Positions 1 through 6,326 of a stretch of 6,754 nucleotides of DNA are shown here, piece after piece. The DNA is taken from contig DFBR01000065.1 in the NCBI GenBank assembly GCA_002367375.1, positions 645-7,398 on the forward strand, written 5' to 3'. The notes beneath the pieces were generated by a model, which was given only the letters and a program-made list of their open reading frames with translations, searched no databases and was not told the origin of the DNA. The position numbers and the translations under genes were made by a program. The stretch is from Erythrobacter sp. UBA3075 (lineage in GTDB: Bacteria > Pseudomonadota > Alphaproteobacteria > Sphingomonadales > Sphingomonadaceae). Each line of letters starts with the position of its first letter. Position 1 is the stretch's first letter.

Positions 1-60
1 TACGAAGCGGCCACCGAAGGCGCAGAAGTCGCGCCGGAACTGGATATGCGCGGCGAGTGA
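1..60 (+). CDS. C-terminal end of a probable LemA family protein (partial)
   Basis: Frame 1 is open from the left edge to a TGA at 58-60 and encodes 19 residues, starting YEAATEGAEVAP and ending in ELDMRGE. LemA proteins commonly end in an acidic, Ala/Glu-rich stretch followed by a Pro-x-Val/Leu-Asp pattern, which this tail resembles. The position also fits: lemA is often directly upstream of TPM-domain genes like the two that follow. LemA proteins are small membrane proteins with one N-terminal helix and a helical extracytoplasmic part; their biochemical role is poorly defined. The stop overlaps the next start (GTGA, 57-60), so the genes are probably translationally coupled. Only the tail is visible, so the family call rests mainly on context. 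Confidence 0.65.
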   Translation, partial: YEAATEGAEVAPELDMRGE

Positions 61-914
61 CGCTGTCACTTCGCACTAACCTGCCAATCAGGCATCTGCT
101 TGCCCTGCTGATCGCCATTGTGGCGGTCGGTTGGGCGACTGTTGCCCATGCGCAGCCTGACTTCCCAGAACGTGGCAAGGCGCCAGTTCTCGACCTGGCG
201 AACATCATTGATGATGGAACCGAGGCGCAGCTGACGCAGCAACTTGAAGATTTCGAGACGCGCAACGAGCGGCAATTCGTGATCGTCACGCTCGACACTT
301 TGCAGGGTTACGACATCGCCGATTACGGATATCAGCTGGGCCGCTATTGGGGTCTGGGCGATGCAGAAAACAATGACGGTATCATCCTGATAGTCGCACC
401 TAACGAACGACGTATGCGGATCGAAGTCGGCTATGGGCTTGAGGGTATCATCCCGGACGGCCTCGCGTTCGAATACGTTGAGGGCATGAAGACCTATTTC
501 CGCAACAATGATTATTCCGGCGGCATCAGCTGGGCGGCAAATGAAATCATCACTCAGCTCGAACTCCCGCCCGAAGAAGCTGCGGCGATTGCAGCCGGAG
601 CTGGCCAACAGCGCGAGGCCGAAGGCGGCTTTCCGATCGGTACACTGATCTGGCTCGGCTTCCTGTTCTTCTTCTTTGTCCTGCCCATGATAACGGGACG
701 CGGCGGGCGGCGGCGCTATCGCAGCGGAACCGGCGGCTTGGTCGGCGACATCATCTTATGGGAAGCAGGCAAAGCGATTGCTCGCGGAGCATCCGGCGGC
801 GGAAGCAGCTGGGGCGGCGGCGGTGGTGGCTTTGGCGGCGGTTTCGGCGGCGGTGGTGGCTTTTCCGGTGGTGGCGGATCGTTCGGTGGCGGCGGCGCTT
901 CAGGGGGCTGGTAA
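57..914 (+). CDS. TPM-domain protein, exported and membrane-anchored, with Gly-rich tail (YgcG family)
   Basis: This 285-residue protein begins at a GTG inside the GTGA overlap with the upstream gene. Residues 1-32 form a signal peptide: basic start, hydrophobic core LLALLIAIVAVGW, and an AHA|QP cleavage site near residue 32. The TPM domain (once DUF477) covers about residues 43-167, with the family-typical LGRYWGLGDAENNDGIILIV stretch (95-114) and RIEVGYGLEG (121-130). A membrane helix lies at about 193-212, followed by an Arg-rich stop-transfer segment (GRGGRRRYR). Residues 246-285 are almost only Gly with Ser, Phe and Trp. The TPM domain should therefore face the periplasm. Some family members have been reported to have phosphatase activity or roles in photosystem II repair, but the function of bacterial YgcG-like proteins is not settled. 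Neighbours are a probable LemA upstream and a second TPM protein downstream. Confidence 0.9.
   Translation: MTLSLRTNLPIRHLLALLIAIVAVGWATVAHAQPDFPERGKAPVLDLANIIDDGTEAQLTQQLEDFETRNERQFVIVTLDTLQGYDIADYGYQLGRYWGLGDAENNDGIILIVAPNERRMRIEVGYGLEGIIPDGLAFEYVEGMKTYFRNNDYSGGISWAANEIITQLELPPEEAAAIAAGAGQQREAEGGFPIGTLIWLGFLFFFFVLPMITGRGGRRRYRSGTGGLVGDIILWEAGKAIARGASGGGSSWGGGGGGFGGGFGGGGGFSGGGGSFGGGGASGGW
806..905 (+). repeat. Low-complexity GGC/GGT repeat coding for the Gly-rich tail
   Basis: About 100 bases made almost only of GGC and GGT codons interrupted by TTT/TTC and TCC/TCG, encoding Gly blocks separated by Phe or Ser at the end of the first TPM protein. Such tracts are prone to slippage and create open frames in other registers (Arg/Trp-rich and Pro-rich) that are not genes. 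Confidence 0.8.
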
Positions 915-1588
915 TGGCATATTTCGATAAAGCGCAGCACAAGATCGTCTCCGACGCCGTGGCAGAAGCAGAACTGACCACCAGCGGCGAAATCGTCCCG
1001 GTTATCGCCGAGCGGTCGGATGAATATTCCGATGTCGTGCTGGTCTGGGCTGCGGCTGCCGCTTTCACCGCAATGAGCATTTTCGCTGCGTTTCCAGAAT
1101 TTTTCCTCGAGAAGGTCGACTGGGTCTTGGGCGGTTGGTCGTCCGAGCGCAGTTATGGCGAAATCATCGCCTGGGCTGTGGGCTTTGGCCTGCTGAAATT
1201 CGTCGCCGTGTGGGCGATCCTCAGCTGGGACCCCTTACGCTTTTTCTTCGTCCCCTCCCCGCTCAAACGCCAGCGCGTGCATGATCGTGCCGTGCGCCAC
1301 TTCAAAGTCGGTGCCGAGGGTCGGACGCATGGCAAGACCGGCGTTATGCTCTACCTCTCGATGCGCGAGCACCGTGCGGAAATCGTCGCTGACGATTCCA
1401 TCACCGATCTCGTGCCTGCTGAAGTCTGGGGCGAGGCCATGGCCGATATGCTCGCCGATATCCGCAAGGGCTGCATCGCGGAAGGCATTGCCGCCGGGGT
1501 GCGCGATGTAGGGAAGGTTCTGTCGGAACACTTCCCGCGCGGGGCGGATGACGGGAATGAATTGCCCGACCGCTTGATCGAAGTCTGA
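914..1588 (+). CDS. TPM-domain integral membrane protein
   Basis: This is a 224-residue protein. The ATG at 914-916 overlaps the previous stop by one base (TAATG). The frame is open further upstream, but that extension reads as Arg/Trp-rich translation of the neighbour's Gly repeat and is not credible. There is no signal peptide. The N-terminal part (HKIVSDAVAEAELTTSGEIV, residues 9-28) matches the start of a TPM domain. Two hydrophobic segments follow at about 42-60 and 85-104. The second half of the domain includes HGKTGVMLYLSMREHRAEIV (139-158) and ends near residue 207 (LSEHFPRG). Splitting of the domain by membrane segments is typical of the short TPM paralogue found beside LemA and YgcG-type genes. 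The protein probably works with the preceding gene product at the inner membrane. Its reaction is unknown. Confidence 0.88.
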   Translation: MAYFDKAQHKIVSDAVAEAELTTSGEIVPVIAERSDEYSDVVLVWAAAAAFTAMSIFAAFPEFFLEKVDWVLGGWSSERSYGEIIAWAVGFGLLKFVAVWAILSWDPLRFFFVPSPLKRQRVHDRAVRHFKVGAEGRTHGKTGVMLYLSMREHRAEIVADDSITDLVPAEVWGEAMADMLADIRKGCIAEGIAAGVRDVGKVLSEHFPRGADDGNELPDRLIEV

Positions 1589-1609
1589 CCCTTCGTTAGC
1601 GCGCGTCGC

Positions 1610-2158
1610 ATGAACACACCTGACGCCGATCTGCCCGAAGAAGTGACCTGGCAAGGCCAGTGGATCACCGCCAAGAAACGCGGCCGCTGGGAATATGTCT
1701 CCCGCGCGCGGGACATTCGCGCTGCCGTCATCCTCGCGGTGGAGGATGGCGAAATCCTGCTGGTCGAACAATATCGCGTGCCGCTCGGGTGCCGATCATT
1801 GGAGTTACCCGCTGGCCTCATCGGAGACGATGACGGCGGTGAGGATGACGATCCGCTCAGCGCCGCCAAGCGCGAGTTGGAGGAAGAGACCGGCTATGCC
1901 GCCGCGAACTGGGAAGTGGTGGGCGAATTCTTTTCCTCCCCCGGCATGACGAATGAAGGCTTCACCCTGCTGAAAGCCACCGGCTTGACCAAAGTCGGCC
2001 CCGGCGGCGGCGTGGAGGGTGAGGACATAACCGTCCACCGTGTGAAATTGGCCGGTTTCGACAAGACCATCGCCGATTTTCGCAATGGCGATATTGCCAT
2101 CGATACGCGGATGCTGCTGGCGCTCGGCCCGGCACTGCTGGGCGATGCGGCGGACTGA
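1610..2158 (+). CDS. Nudix hydrolase, ADP-ribose pyrophosphatase type
   Basis: This 182-residue cytoplasmic enzyme starts at an ATG 21 bases after the upstream stop; no clear Shine-Dalgarno is visible. The Nudix box spans about residues 69-96. It has the preceding ELPAG (65-69), and the metal-binding core RELEEETGY (88-96) carries the catalytic glutamates E89, E92 and E93. The later SSPGMTNE (109-116) is the element typical of ADP-ribose/nucleoside-diphosphate-sugar pyrophosphatases. The likely reaction is hydrolysis of ADP-ribose or a similar NDP-sugar to AMP and a sugar phosphate, using Mg2+. The loop between G69 and the helix is about five residues longer than the standard G-x5-E-x7-REUxEExGU spacing and is strongly acidic (DDDGGEDDD, 73-81). 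The usual first Glu is replaced by Asp. The exact substrate cannot be read from the sequence. Confidence 0.9.
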   Translation: MNTPDADLPEEVTWQGQWITAKKRGRWEYVSRARDIRAAVILAVEDGEILLVEQYRVPLGCRSLELPAGLIGDDDGGEDDDPLSAAKRELEEETGYAAANWEVVGEFFSSPGMTNEGFTLLKATGLTKVGPGGGVEGEDITVHRVKLAGFDKTIADFRNGDIAIDTRMLLALGPALLGDAAD

Positions 2159-2160
2159 CC

Positions 2161-2997
2161 ATGATCGAGGAACTGATCGCCAAAGAGCGCCTGCCCGAGG
2201 ACTACACGCAAATTGTGGAACAGCACTGGAAGCCGCTCGCGACCCGCATTGCGCGCGAGGCGACCAGCCGCAAACCGCTGATCGTCGGCGTGAATGGTGC
2301 GCAGGGGACGGGCAAGACGACGCTGTGCCGTTTCTTGGAAGTCCTGCTCAAGCAACGCGGCCTGCGCGCCGTGACGCTCTCGCTCGATGATCTGTACCTG
2401 ACGCAAGGAGAGCGGCTGCAACTGGCAGCAGAAGTCCATCCGCTGTTCGAAACCCGCGGTGTTCCGGGAACGCACACTGTCGCGACAGCCTTTTCGATCA
2501 TCGAAGATGTGCTGGCCGGGCGGACGTTCGAAATACCGCGCTTCGACAAATCCTGCGATGATCGCAGCAATGAGGTCACGCGGATCAGCGGTCCGGTGGA
2601 TGTCCTGCTGTTCGAAGGCTGGTGCATTGGCGCCACGCCGCAGGAGCCAGACGCGCTGGCCACGCCCGTCAATGAGCTGGAGGCTGAGGAAGACCCAGAA
2701 GGTATATGGCGCGCGCTCGTCAACCATTGGCTGGGGGCGGACTACAAGCGCCTGTTTGGCCTGATTGATCTACTGATCATGCTGAAGGTGGACAATTTTG
2801 AAGCCGTGCTCGCCAACCGGCGGCGGCAGGAACAGAAACTGGCTGACCTTAATCCCATCGGCCCCGGCCTGATGGACGAAGAGGCGCTGGTCCGCTTCAT
2901 CTCTCACTATGAGCGGCTGACACGGCATATGCTGGAAGAAATGCCGGATCGCGCAGATATCCTGTTTGAAATCGGGCCCGACCAGCGGCCCCGGTAG
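2161..2997 (+). CDS. P-loop kinase, probable D-glycerate 3-kinase (GLYK/Tda10 family)
   Basis: This 278-residue protein has its ATG two bases after the Nudix stop, so the two are almost certainly cotranscribed. Walker A is GAQGTGKTT (46-54, K52). Further motifs in order are SLDDLYL (74-80, with the D76-D77 pair), HPLFETRGVPGTH (93-105), PRFDKS (126-131), FEGWC (151-155), and TPVNELE (168-174) ahead of WRALVN (183-188). NRRRQEQKL (219-227) lies near the C-terminus. This order is that of plant/cyanobacterial glycerate 3-kinase and the yeast Tda10 group within the phosphoribulokinase/uridine kinase-like P-loop kinases. The expected reaction is D-glycerate + ATP to 3-phosphoglycerate, feeding glycolysis. 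Length and motifs look complete. Family members are often annotated only as 'kinase', so the substrate is an inference. No strong terminator follows directly. Confidence 0.85.
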   Translation: MIEELIAKERLPEDYTQIVEQHWKPLATRIAREATSRKPLIVGVNGAQGTGKTTLCRFLEVLLKQRGLRAVTLSLDDLYLTQGERLQLAAEVHPLFETRGVPGTHTVATAFSIIEDVLAGRTFEIPRFDKSCDDRSNEVTRISGPVDVLLFEGWCIGATPQEPDALATPVNELEAEEDPEGIWRALVNHWLGADYKRLFGLIDLLIMLKVDNFEAVLANRRRQEQKLADLNPIGPGLMDEEALVRFISHYERLTRHMLEEMPDRADILFEIGPDQRPR

Positions 2998-3029
2998 TCG
3001 CTACGCATCGTGTTATTTTGCTGAAAGGA

Positions 3030-3112
3030 GCATCGCAACCGGAAGGGTTGGGATGGAGTAAGCGAGGCGGGAGGGAATGAGGAAGACAGCCCCGCCTATC
3101 CGGCTGCGATGC
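3030..3112 (-). ncRNA. Candidate structured RNA or palindromic intergenic element
   Basis: Two 13-base arms, GCATCGCAACCGG (3030-3042) and CCGGCTGCGATGC (3100-3112), pair with one exception. Inside lies a perfect 7-bp stem, AGGCGGG (3065-3071) with CCCGCCT (3091-3097), closing a 19-base loop. The single exception is A with C on the + strand but G with U on the - strand. The full helix therefore forms only in a - strand RNA, the direction of the LOV-HTH gene upstream. The element could be a 3'-UTR-derived or free-standing small RNA, a processing hairpin, or a dispersed palindromic repeat. On the - strand the single-stranded parts are C/U-rich (CATTCCCTCCCGCC), like anti-Shine-Dalgarno loops of some alphaproteobacterial sRNAs. 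There is no clear promoter or T-tract terminator, so the RNA call is tentative. Confidence 0.4.
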
Positions 3113-3135
3113 GATATCCGTGCTACAGCAGCGGA

Positions 3136-3176
3136 CCAAACAAAATAGATGGGCCTTAGGCCGTAAAACTACCCAT
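3136..3176 (-). terminator. Possible terminator downstream of the LOV-HTH gene
   Basis: Read on the - strand, ATGGG (3176-3172) can pair with CCCAT (3153-3149). A competing smaller hairpin GGCC-TAA-GGCC sits at 3162-3152. The sequence then runs into the T-rich CTATTTTGTTTGG. This begins 18 bases after the LOV-HTH stop codon. The stem is short and the T-run interrupted, so this is a weak candidate. The same palindromic core could instead be a protein-binding site. Confidence 0.35.
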
Positions 3177-3193
3177 TGCAGGGCTTTGGCAAG

Positions 3194-3862
3194 CTAAATG
3201 CCTGCTTCCACTGCCAAGCGGATCATGTCGGCACTGCTCTTCGCGCCGAGCTTCTCCATCGCCAGACCACGGTGCATCTTGATCGTCTTTTCCGACAGGC
3301 CAAGCTCCCAGGCGATCTGCTTGTTGCGCAGGCCCGCCGCCACCATTGTCATGACTTCCAGCTGCCGTTTCGACAGGTCCTTGATCTTCTCTGCCGCGCG
3401 AACGCGGCGCGTCAGCATCGGACTGTCCGCACCTTCCTCCAGCTCGATCTGCGAGCCATGGAAATATTCCAGCTCACCAGCGTCATCGAACACTGGCGCG
3501 ACAACCACGGCATTGCGGAATGGGGTGCCGTCTTTCTTATAGTTGAGGATTTCGACCAGTACCGATTTGCGATCTTGCACACCATCACGGATCGCGTCGG
3601 TCAGCCACGGCTCTGTACCGGGCCCAGACAGAAAGCGGCAATTGCGCCCAAGGATCTCATCCTCTGAATATCCGGTCAGTTCTATGAACGCCTGATTGCA
3701 CGCAATAAGCGGGTTGTCGGGCAAGCGCGGGTTGCTCACCACAGAAGCGATAGGGCTGGTCGCTATCAGATCCCGGGCGGCCGGGTCCGATGTATAAATT
3801 GCGTCTTCCACGAGCCAGTGTCTAGCCGCCAGCGGTGGTGCAGGTAAAGCCTGTGTTTGCAA
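3194..3862 (-). CDS. LOV-HTH blue-light-responsive transcription factor, EL222-like
   Basis: This 222-residue cytoplasmic photoreceptor consists of a LOV (PAS) domain at about 33-140, a linker helix, and a LuxR-type DNA-binding domain at about 160-222. The LOV signature GRNCRFLSG (72-80) contains C75, the residue expected to form the flavin adduct. Other flavin contacts are N107 (in EILNYKKDG), N117 (in PFRNAV) and Q138 (in FHGSQIE). The helix-turn-helix includes LSKRQLEV (163-170), GLRNKQIA (177-184) and [11 protein letters not shown] (188-198). The whole protein closely resembles, from memory, EL222 of Erythrobacter litoralis, in which light releases the HTH from the LOV surface so that it dimerises and binds DNA. 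The longest frame starts at TTG 3862, since an in-frame stop lies at 3872-3874. Neither TTG nor the alternative GTG at residue 18 has a Shine-Dalgarno. The residues before about 30 are therefore uncertain. It diverges from the gene at 3961. Confidence 0.93.
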   Translation of the reverse strand: MQTQALPAPPLAARHWLVEDAIYTSDPAARDLIATSPIASVVSNPRLPDNPLIACNQAFIELTGYSEDEILGRNCRFLSGPGTEPWLTDAIRDGVQDRKSVLVEILNYKKDGTPFRNAVVVAPVFDDAGELEYFHGSQIELEEGADSPMLTRRVRAAEKIKDLSKRQLEVMTMVAAGLRNKQIAWELGLSEKTIKMHRGLAMEKLGAKSSADMIRLAVEAGI

Positions 3863-3960
3863 GGGCGTGTGCTAAACCCGGCAATTATGTTACGGGGCTT
3901 AAGTGTGATGCAGCCTCCGGGCTGTGCGAGCAATCTGGCGGAGTAGGGAGAGGGGAAACC
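3863..3960. promoter_or_regulatory. Divergent control region between the LOV-HTH gene and the tail-anchored protein gene
   Basis: The 98 bases between the two divergent starts must hold the promoter of the + strand gene and probably that of the LOV-HTH gene. On the - strand, CATAAT (3889-3884) is a reasonable -10 candidate about 22 bases before the TTG start, but its -35 (TGCATC, 3912-3907) is poor. On the + strand, TATGTT (3886-3891) could serve as a -10, without a convincing -35. A near-palindrome around CTTAAG (3897-3902) lies in GGGGCTTAAGTGTGATG, which partly resembles the EL222 target as remembered. A small hairpin, CAGCC-TCCG-GGCTG (3911-3924), has a UNCG-type tetraloop and would fall in the leader of the + gene. 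All sites are sequence impressions only. Confidence 0.4.
3945..3956 (+). promoter_or_regulatory. Ribosome binding site fixing the start at 3961
   Basis: The purine tract AGGGAGAGGGGA ends four bases before the ATG at 3961, placing GGAG and AGGGG at about 10 and 5 bases from the start. It is the clearest Shine-Dalgarno in the window. It decides against the frame's upstream start near 3835, which would overlap the LOV-HTH gene head to head. Confidence 0.75.
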
Positions 3961-4536
3961 ATGTCCATCGGATCACAATCTGCGGCTTTGACGCGATTGC
4001 TGCACCGCGTGCAGGGAGAAATCCTGAAGCACCCTGCGTTCACACGCGGGTCTGGAGGCAAAGTGGACGACATGTCCTATCACTCCGACGGGCAGGCGAT
4101 TGATGATATGGCGCGCGATCTGGCGCGGATTTCAGCGCAGATTCAGCGGCTTTATTCCAGTGCCCGCTTCCAGGAACAGATCGCGTCGCGCGTACCGCGG
4201 GGCAAAAAGGGGCCTGACCTACGGTGGCAGAAATTCCGCCAGCAGCAATCCGCGCGCGACAAGCGCAAATCGGTGGATCAGGTCTACCAATTATCGTCGG
4301 ATGTGCTGGGGATGCTGGAACATCTGCGCGATGCCAACAACCGCCCGCCGATCGAAGATATCCTTGCCGAAGCGTTGAAAGAATTGTCCGATGACATGCA
4401 GGAGGCCGTTGCGGTCGTCGAGCAGAGCAAAGGCCATTACGAAAATATCGATGCTCACCCGACCGGCATGTACAATGTGCCGCTGCCACTGATTATCGCG
4501 CTGATCGCGATCTATCTGAAAATCCGCAACCGCTAA
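3961..4536 (+). CDS. Conserved-looking hypothetical protein with C-terminal membrane anchor
   Basis: I do not recognise the family. The protein has 191 residues from an ATG with a strong purine-rich ribosome site. Residues 1-165 are hydrophilic, charged and predicted largely helical: an amphipathic stretch AIDDMARDLARISAQIQRLY (46-65), a very basic, Gln/Arg-rich middle (residues 79-104, RGKKG...RWQKFRQQQ...RDKRK), and an acidic helix ILAEALKELSDDMQEAVAVV (134-153). There is no signal peptide. Residues 173-187 (PLPLIIALIAIYLKI) are the only hydrophobic segment and are followed by the basic end RNR, so the protein looks tail-anchored with its bulk in the cytoplasm. It diverges from the LOV-HTH gene with a shared 98-base control region, making it a possible light-regulated target. 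It converges on the ABC exporter gene with a four-base stop overlap. Codon usage and composition look like the rest of the window. Confidence 0.8.
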   Translation: MSIGSQSAALTRLLHRVQGEILKHPAFTRGSGGKVDDMSYHSDGQAIDDMARDLARISAQIQRLYSSARFQEQIASRVPRGKKGPDLRWQKFRQQQSARDKRKSVDQVYQLSSDVLGMLEHLRDANNRPPIEDILAEALKELSDDMQEAVAVVEQSKGHYENIDAHPTGMYNVPLPLIIALIAIYLKIRNR

Positions 4537-6326
4537 TCCTGCATATCGGCATCGATGATACGCGCCTTTCCGGCTGAGACGTCGATGCGCATATCGGCAA
4601 AGCCCACCGCATTGAGCGAGTGGGATACCATCAGGATGACGCGCTGGCCGATATCCTGCCTTAGGCGCCCGATAATGCGCCGCTCCAGATCAGGGTCCAT
4701 GGCAGAGGTCGCCTCATCCAGAATCAGCAGGCTGGCAGGCCGAACCAGTGCGCGTGCCAGACACAGCCGCTGACGCTCTCCACCCGAAAGGCGCGCGCCG
4801 CCATCAAGCAATTCTTCGCCCAGACCACCGGGCAGGCCGCGTACGATATCCGTCGCCTCGGCATGCTCCAATGCATCCCACAAAGCGGGGTCGTCCGCTG
4901 CTAGATTGGGCCACAGCAGGTTCTCGCGCACCGACCCATCAAAAATGAATGGCTCTTGCGGCGCGAAGGAAACTTGCGACTGCCACGCGCGGCGATGCCC
5001 GCTCTCCAGCGCGAAGTCACCGCGTTTCACAGTCCCCTCGGCAGGCAAATGCAGCCCGGCGATCAGTTCGACCAGCGAAGACTTACCCGCGCCCGATGCT
5101 CCGCCAACATGCACCAGCGTGCCGGGTGCAATCCGGATCGGTTCAGCGGCGACAAGGCGCACGGTCTGCCCTGTTTCATTCACAACATCGACACAAGCGT
5201 GATCGATTTCCAGCACGCCGTCTGCCGGAGGGAGGGGATCGCCCGGCATCAGTGGCTTGTCGCTGCGGCCTTCCTGTGCCGTCTTCAACGCTGCTTCCGT
5301 CTCACGGATAGCCTCGAAAGCGGGCAACGCATGGGCAATCGATTGCAAGCCGCCGAAAGTCGCAATCAGGTTTGGCGACAGCCGCAAAACGATGGCCGCC
5401 ATCACCAGCAATTCGCCGCCCGTCAGCCCGACCAGTCCGTATCCCACCAACAGCACCAGCAGCGCCGCTATCGCGCCTACCAATTGCACCGCATTGCGAA
5501 GCCGGCCTTGCTGGGTGACGAACTGGATCGCCAGCGCGCGCGTCTCGGCAATACGCTCGGCAAAGCGCCCACTCAGCTCGTCCTCGGCGCGGGCGGCCTT
5601 GGCGGCCTTCATCCCATCGAGAAACAAGGTCGTCTCGTGCATCACACCGCGATTGGCATAGTTCAGCTGCTTGCCGAGTCGATGGCTCCGCGACGTCCAG
5701 ATGATCGCAGCGATCAAGCCGATCGCGACCAGCCCCAGCAACGCCAGCCCCAGCACCGCACTGACAACGAAAGCGGCGGCCAGATAGGCCATGCCCATCG
5801 CCAGCGTCACCACGCCTTTGGACAGCGCCTGCATAGTCATCGCCAGCCGTCCGATGTTGGTTGTCATGGTGTTGAGCAATTGCGATTTGCGGAACCGCTT
5901 GATCACCGGCCAATCGGTATGGGCAAGCAGGGTAAAGAATTGCAGCCGGGTATGATCGACAAATCCCTGCGACAGGCTGGTCATCATGATATCGCGCTTC
6001 ATCAGCACGATGGCGCGCAGAACAACCAGCAGAATGAAGCCCAACCCCATAACGGACAATTGCCCGATGACTGTATCGATGCCGACAGAATCGAACCAAT
6101 TGAGCAATTGCCCGGTCACTCCGGACCGCACAGCCTCTTCCTGCGCAAACAGCGTTTCCGCAACGGGCAGCAGCAGCACCAGCCCAACACCTTCAAGCAC
6201 GGCAGCCAGCGCGATGATAAACAGAGTTCCACCCATCCGCGGCCCGGCATAGGCAAGGATTGCAGCGAACAAGTCGCGCGCGCCCGATTGGGTTGAAGCA
6301 GGCAATTCAGGCACGTCAGACGACAT
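4533..6326 (-). CDS. ABC exporter with fused membrane and ATPase domains, probable lasso-peptide exporter (D protein)
   Basis: This is a 597-residue half-transporter of the ABC-B exporter type, expected to dimerise in the inner membrane. The N-terminal part has about six hydrophobic segments (near 33-55, 91-109, 171-190, 191-210, 279-297, 305-322). The ATPase domain carries Walker A GGASGAGKSS (408-417, K415), Q-loop FAPQEPF (454-460, Q457), signature LSGGERQRL (513-521), Walker B LLILDE (533-538) with catalytic E538, and the H-loop VSHS (567-570, H569). All ATPase residues look intact, and no C39 peptidase domain is present. The ATG at 6326 lies inside the end of the lasso B2-type gene (11-base overlap), with a modest AGAGAAG upstream. 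This coupling suggests that it exports the mature peptide and gives self-protection, as McjD does. The substrate is inferred from context; alone it would be only a generic exporter. Its TAG overlaps the TAA of the convergent gene. Confidence 0.88.
   Translation of the reverse strand: MSSDVPELPASTQSGARDLFAAILAYAGPRMGGTLFIIALAAVLEGVGLVLLLPVAETLFAQEEAVRSGVTGQLLNWFDSVGIDTVIGQLSVMGLGFILLVVLRAIVLMKRDIMMTSLSQGFVDHTRLQFFTLLAHTDWPVIKRFRKSQLLNTMTTNIGRLAMTMQALSKGVVTLAMGMAYLAAAFVVSAVLGLALLGLVAIGLIAAIIWTSRSHRLGKQLNYANRGVMHETTLFLDGMKAAKAARAEDELSGRFAERIAETRALAIQFVTQQGRLRNAVQLVGAIAALLVLLVGYGLVGLTGGELLVMAAIVLRLSPNLIATFGGLQSIAHALPAFEAIRETEAALKTAQEGRSDKPLMPGDPLPPADGVLEIDHACVDVVNETGQTVRLVAAEPIRIAPGTLVHVGGASGAGKSSLVELIAGLHLPAEGTVKRGDFALESGHRRAWQSQVSFAPQEPFIFDGSVRENLLWPNLAADDPALWDALEHAEATDIVRGLPGGLGEELLDGGARLSGGERQRLCLARALVRPASLLILDEATSAMDPDLERRIIGRLRQDIGQRVILMVSHSLNAVGFADMRIDVSAGKARIIDADMQD

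Noticed and set aside
758..913. Upstream extension of the second TPM gene
   Set aside because: It encodes Arg/Trp-rich translation of the neighbour's Gly repeat. The ATG at 914 fits the TPM domain start and the TAATG overlap.
1894..2727. Open frame of 277 codons on the - strand opposite the Nudix and kinase genes
   Set aside because: It spans two well-supported + strand genes and has no recognisable motifs.
2970..3020. Terminator after the glycerate kinase-like gene
   Set aside because: GGGCC/GGCCC near the stop and GTAG-TCG-CTAC are short, and no T-run follows directly; the TTATTTTG is several bases away. Too weak to call.
3835..3960. Upstream extension of the tail-anchored protein to a GTG at 3835
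   Set aside because: It would overlap the start of the LOV-HTH gene and lacks a ribosome site, whereas the ATG at 3961 has a strong one.
4956..6296. Open frame of 446 codons on the + strand opposite the ABC exporter
   Set aside because: Its translation is Gln/Arg/His-rich low-quality sequence without domains, and the opposite strand has all ABC motifs. It is a shadow of GC-rich codon usage.
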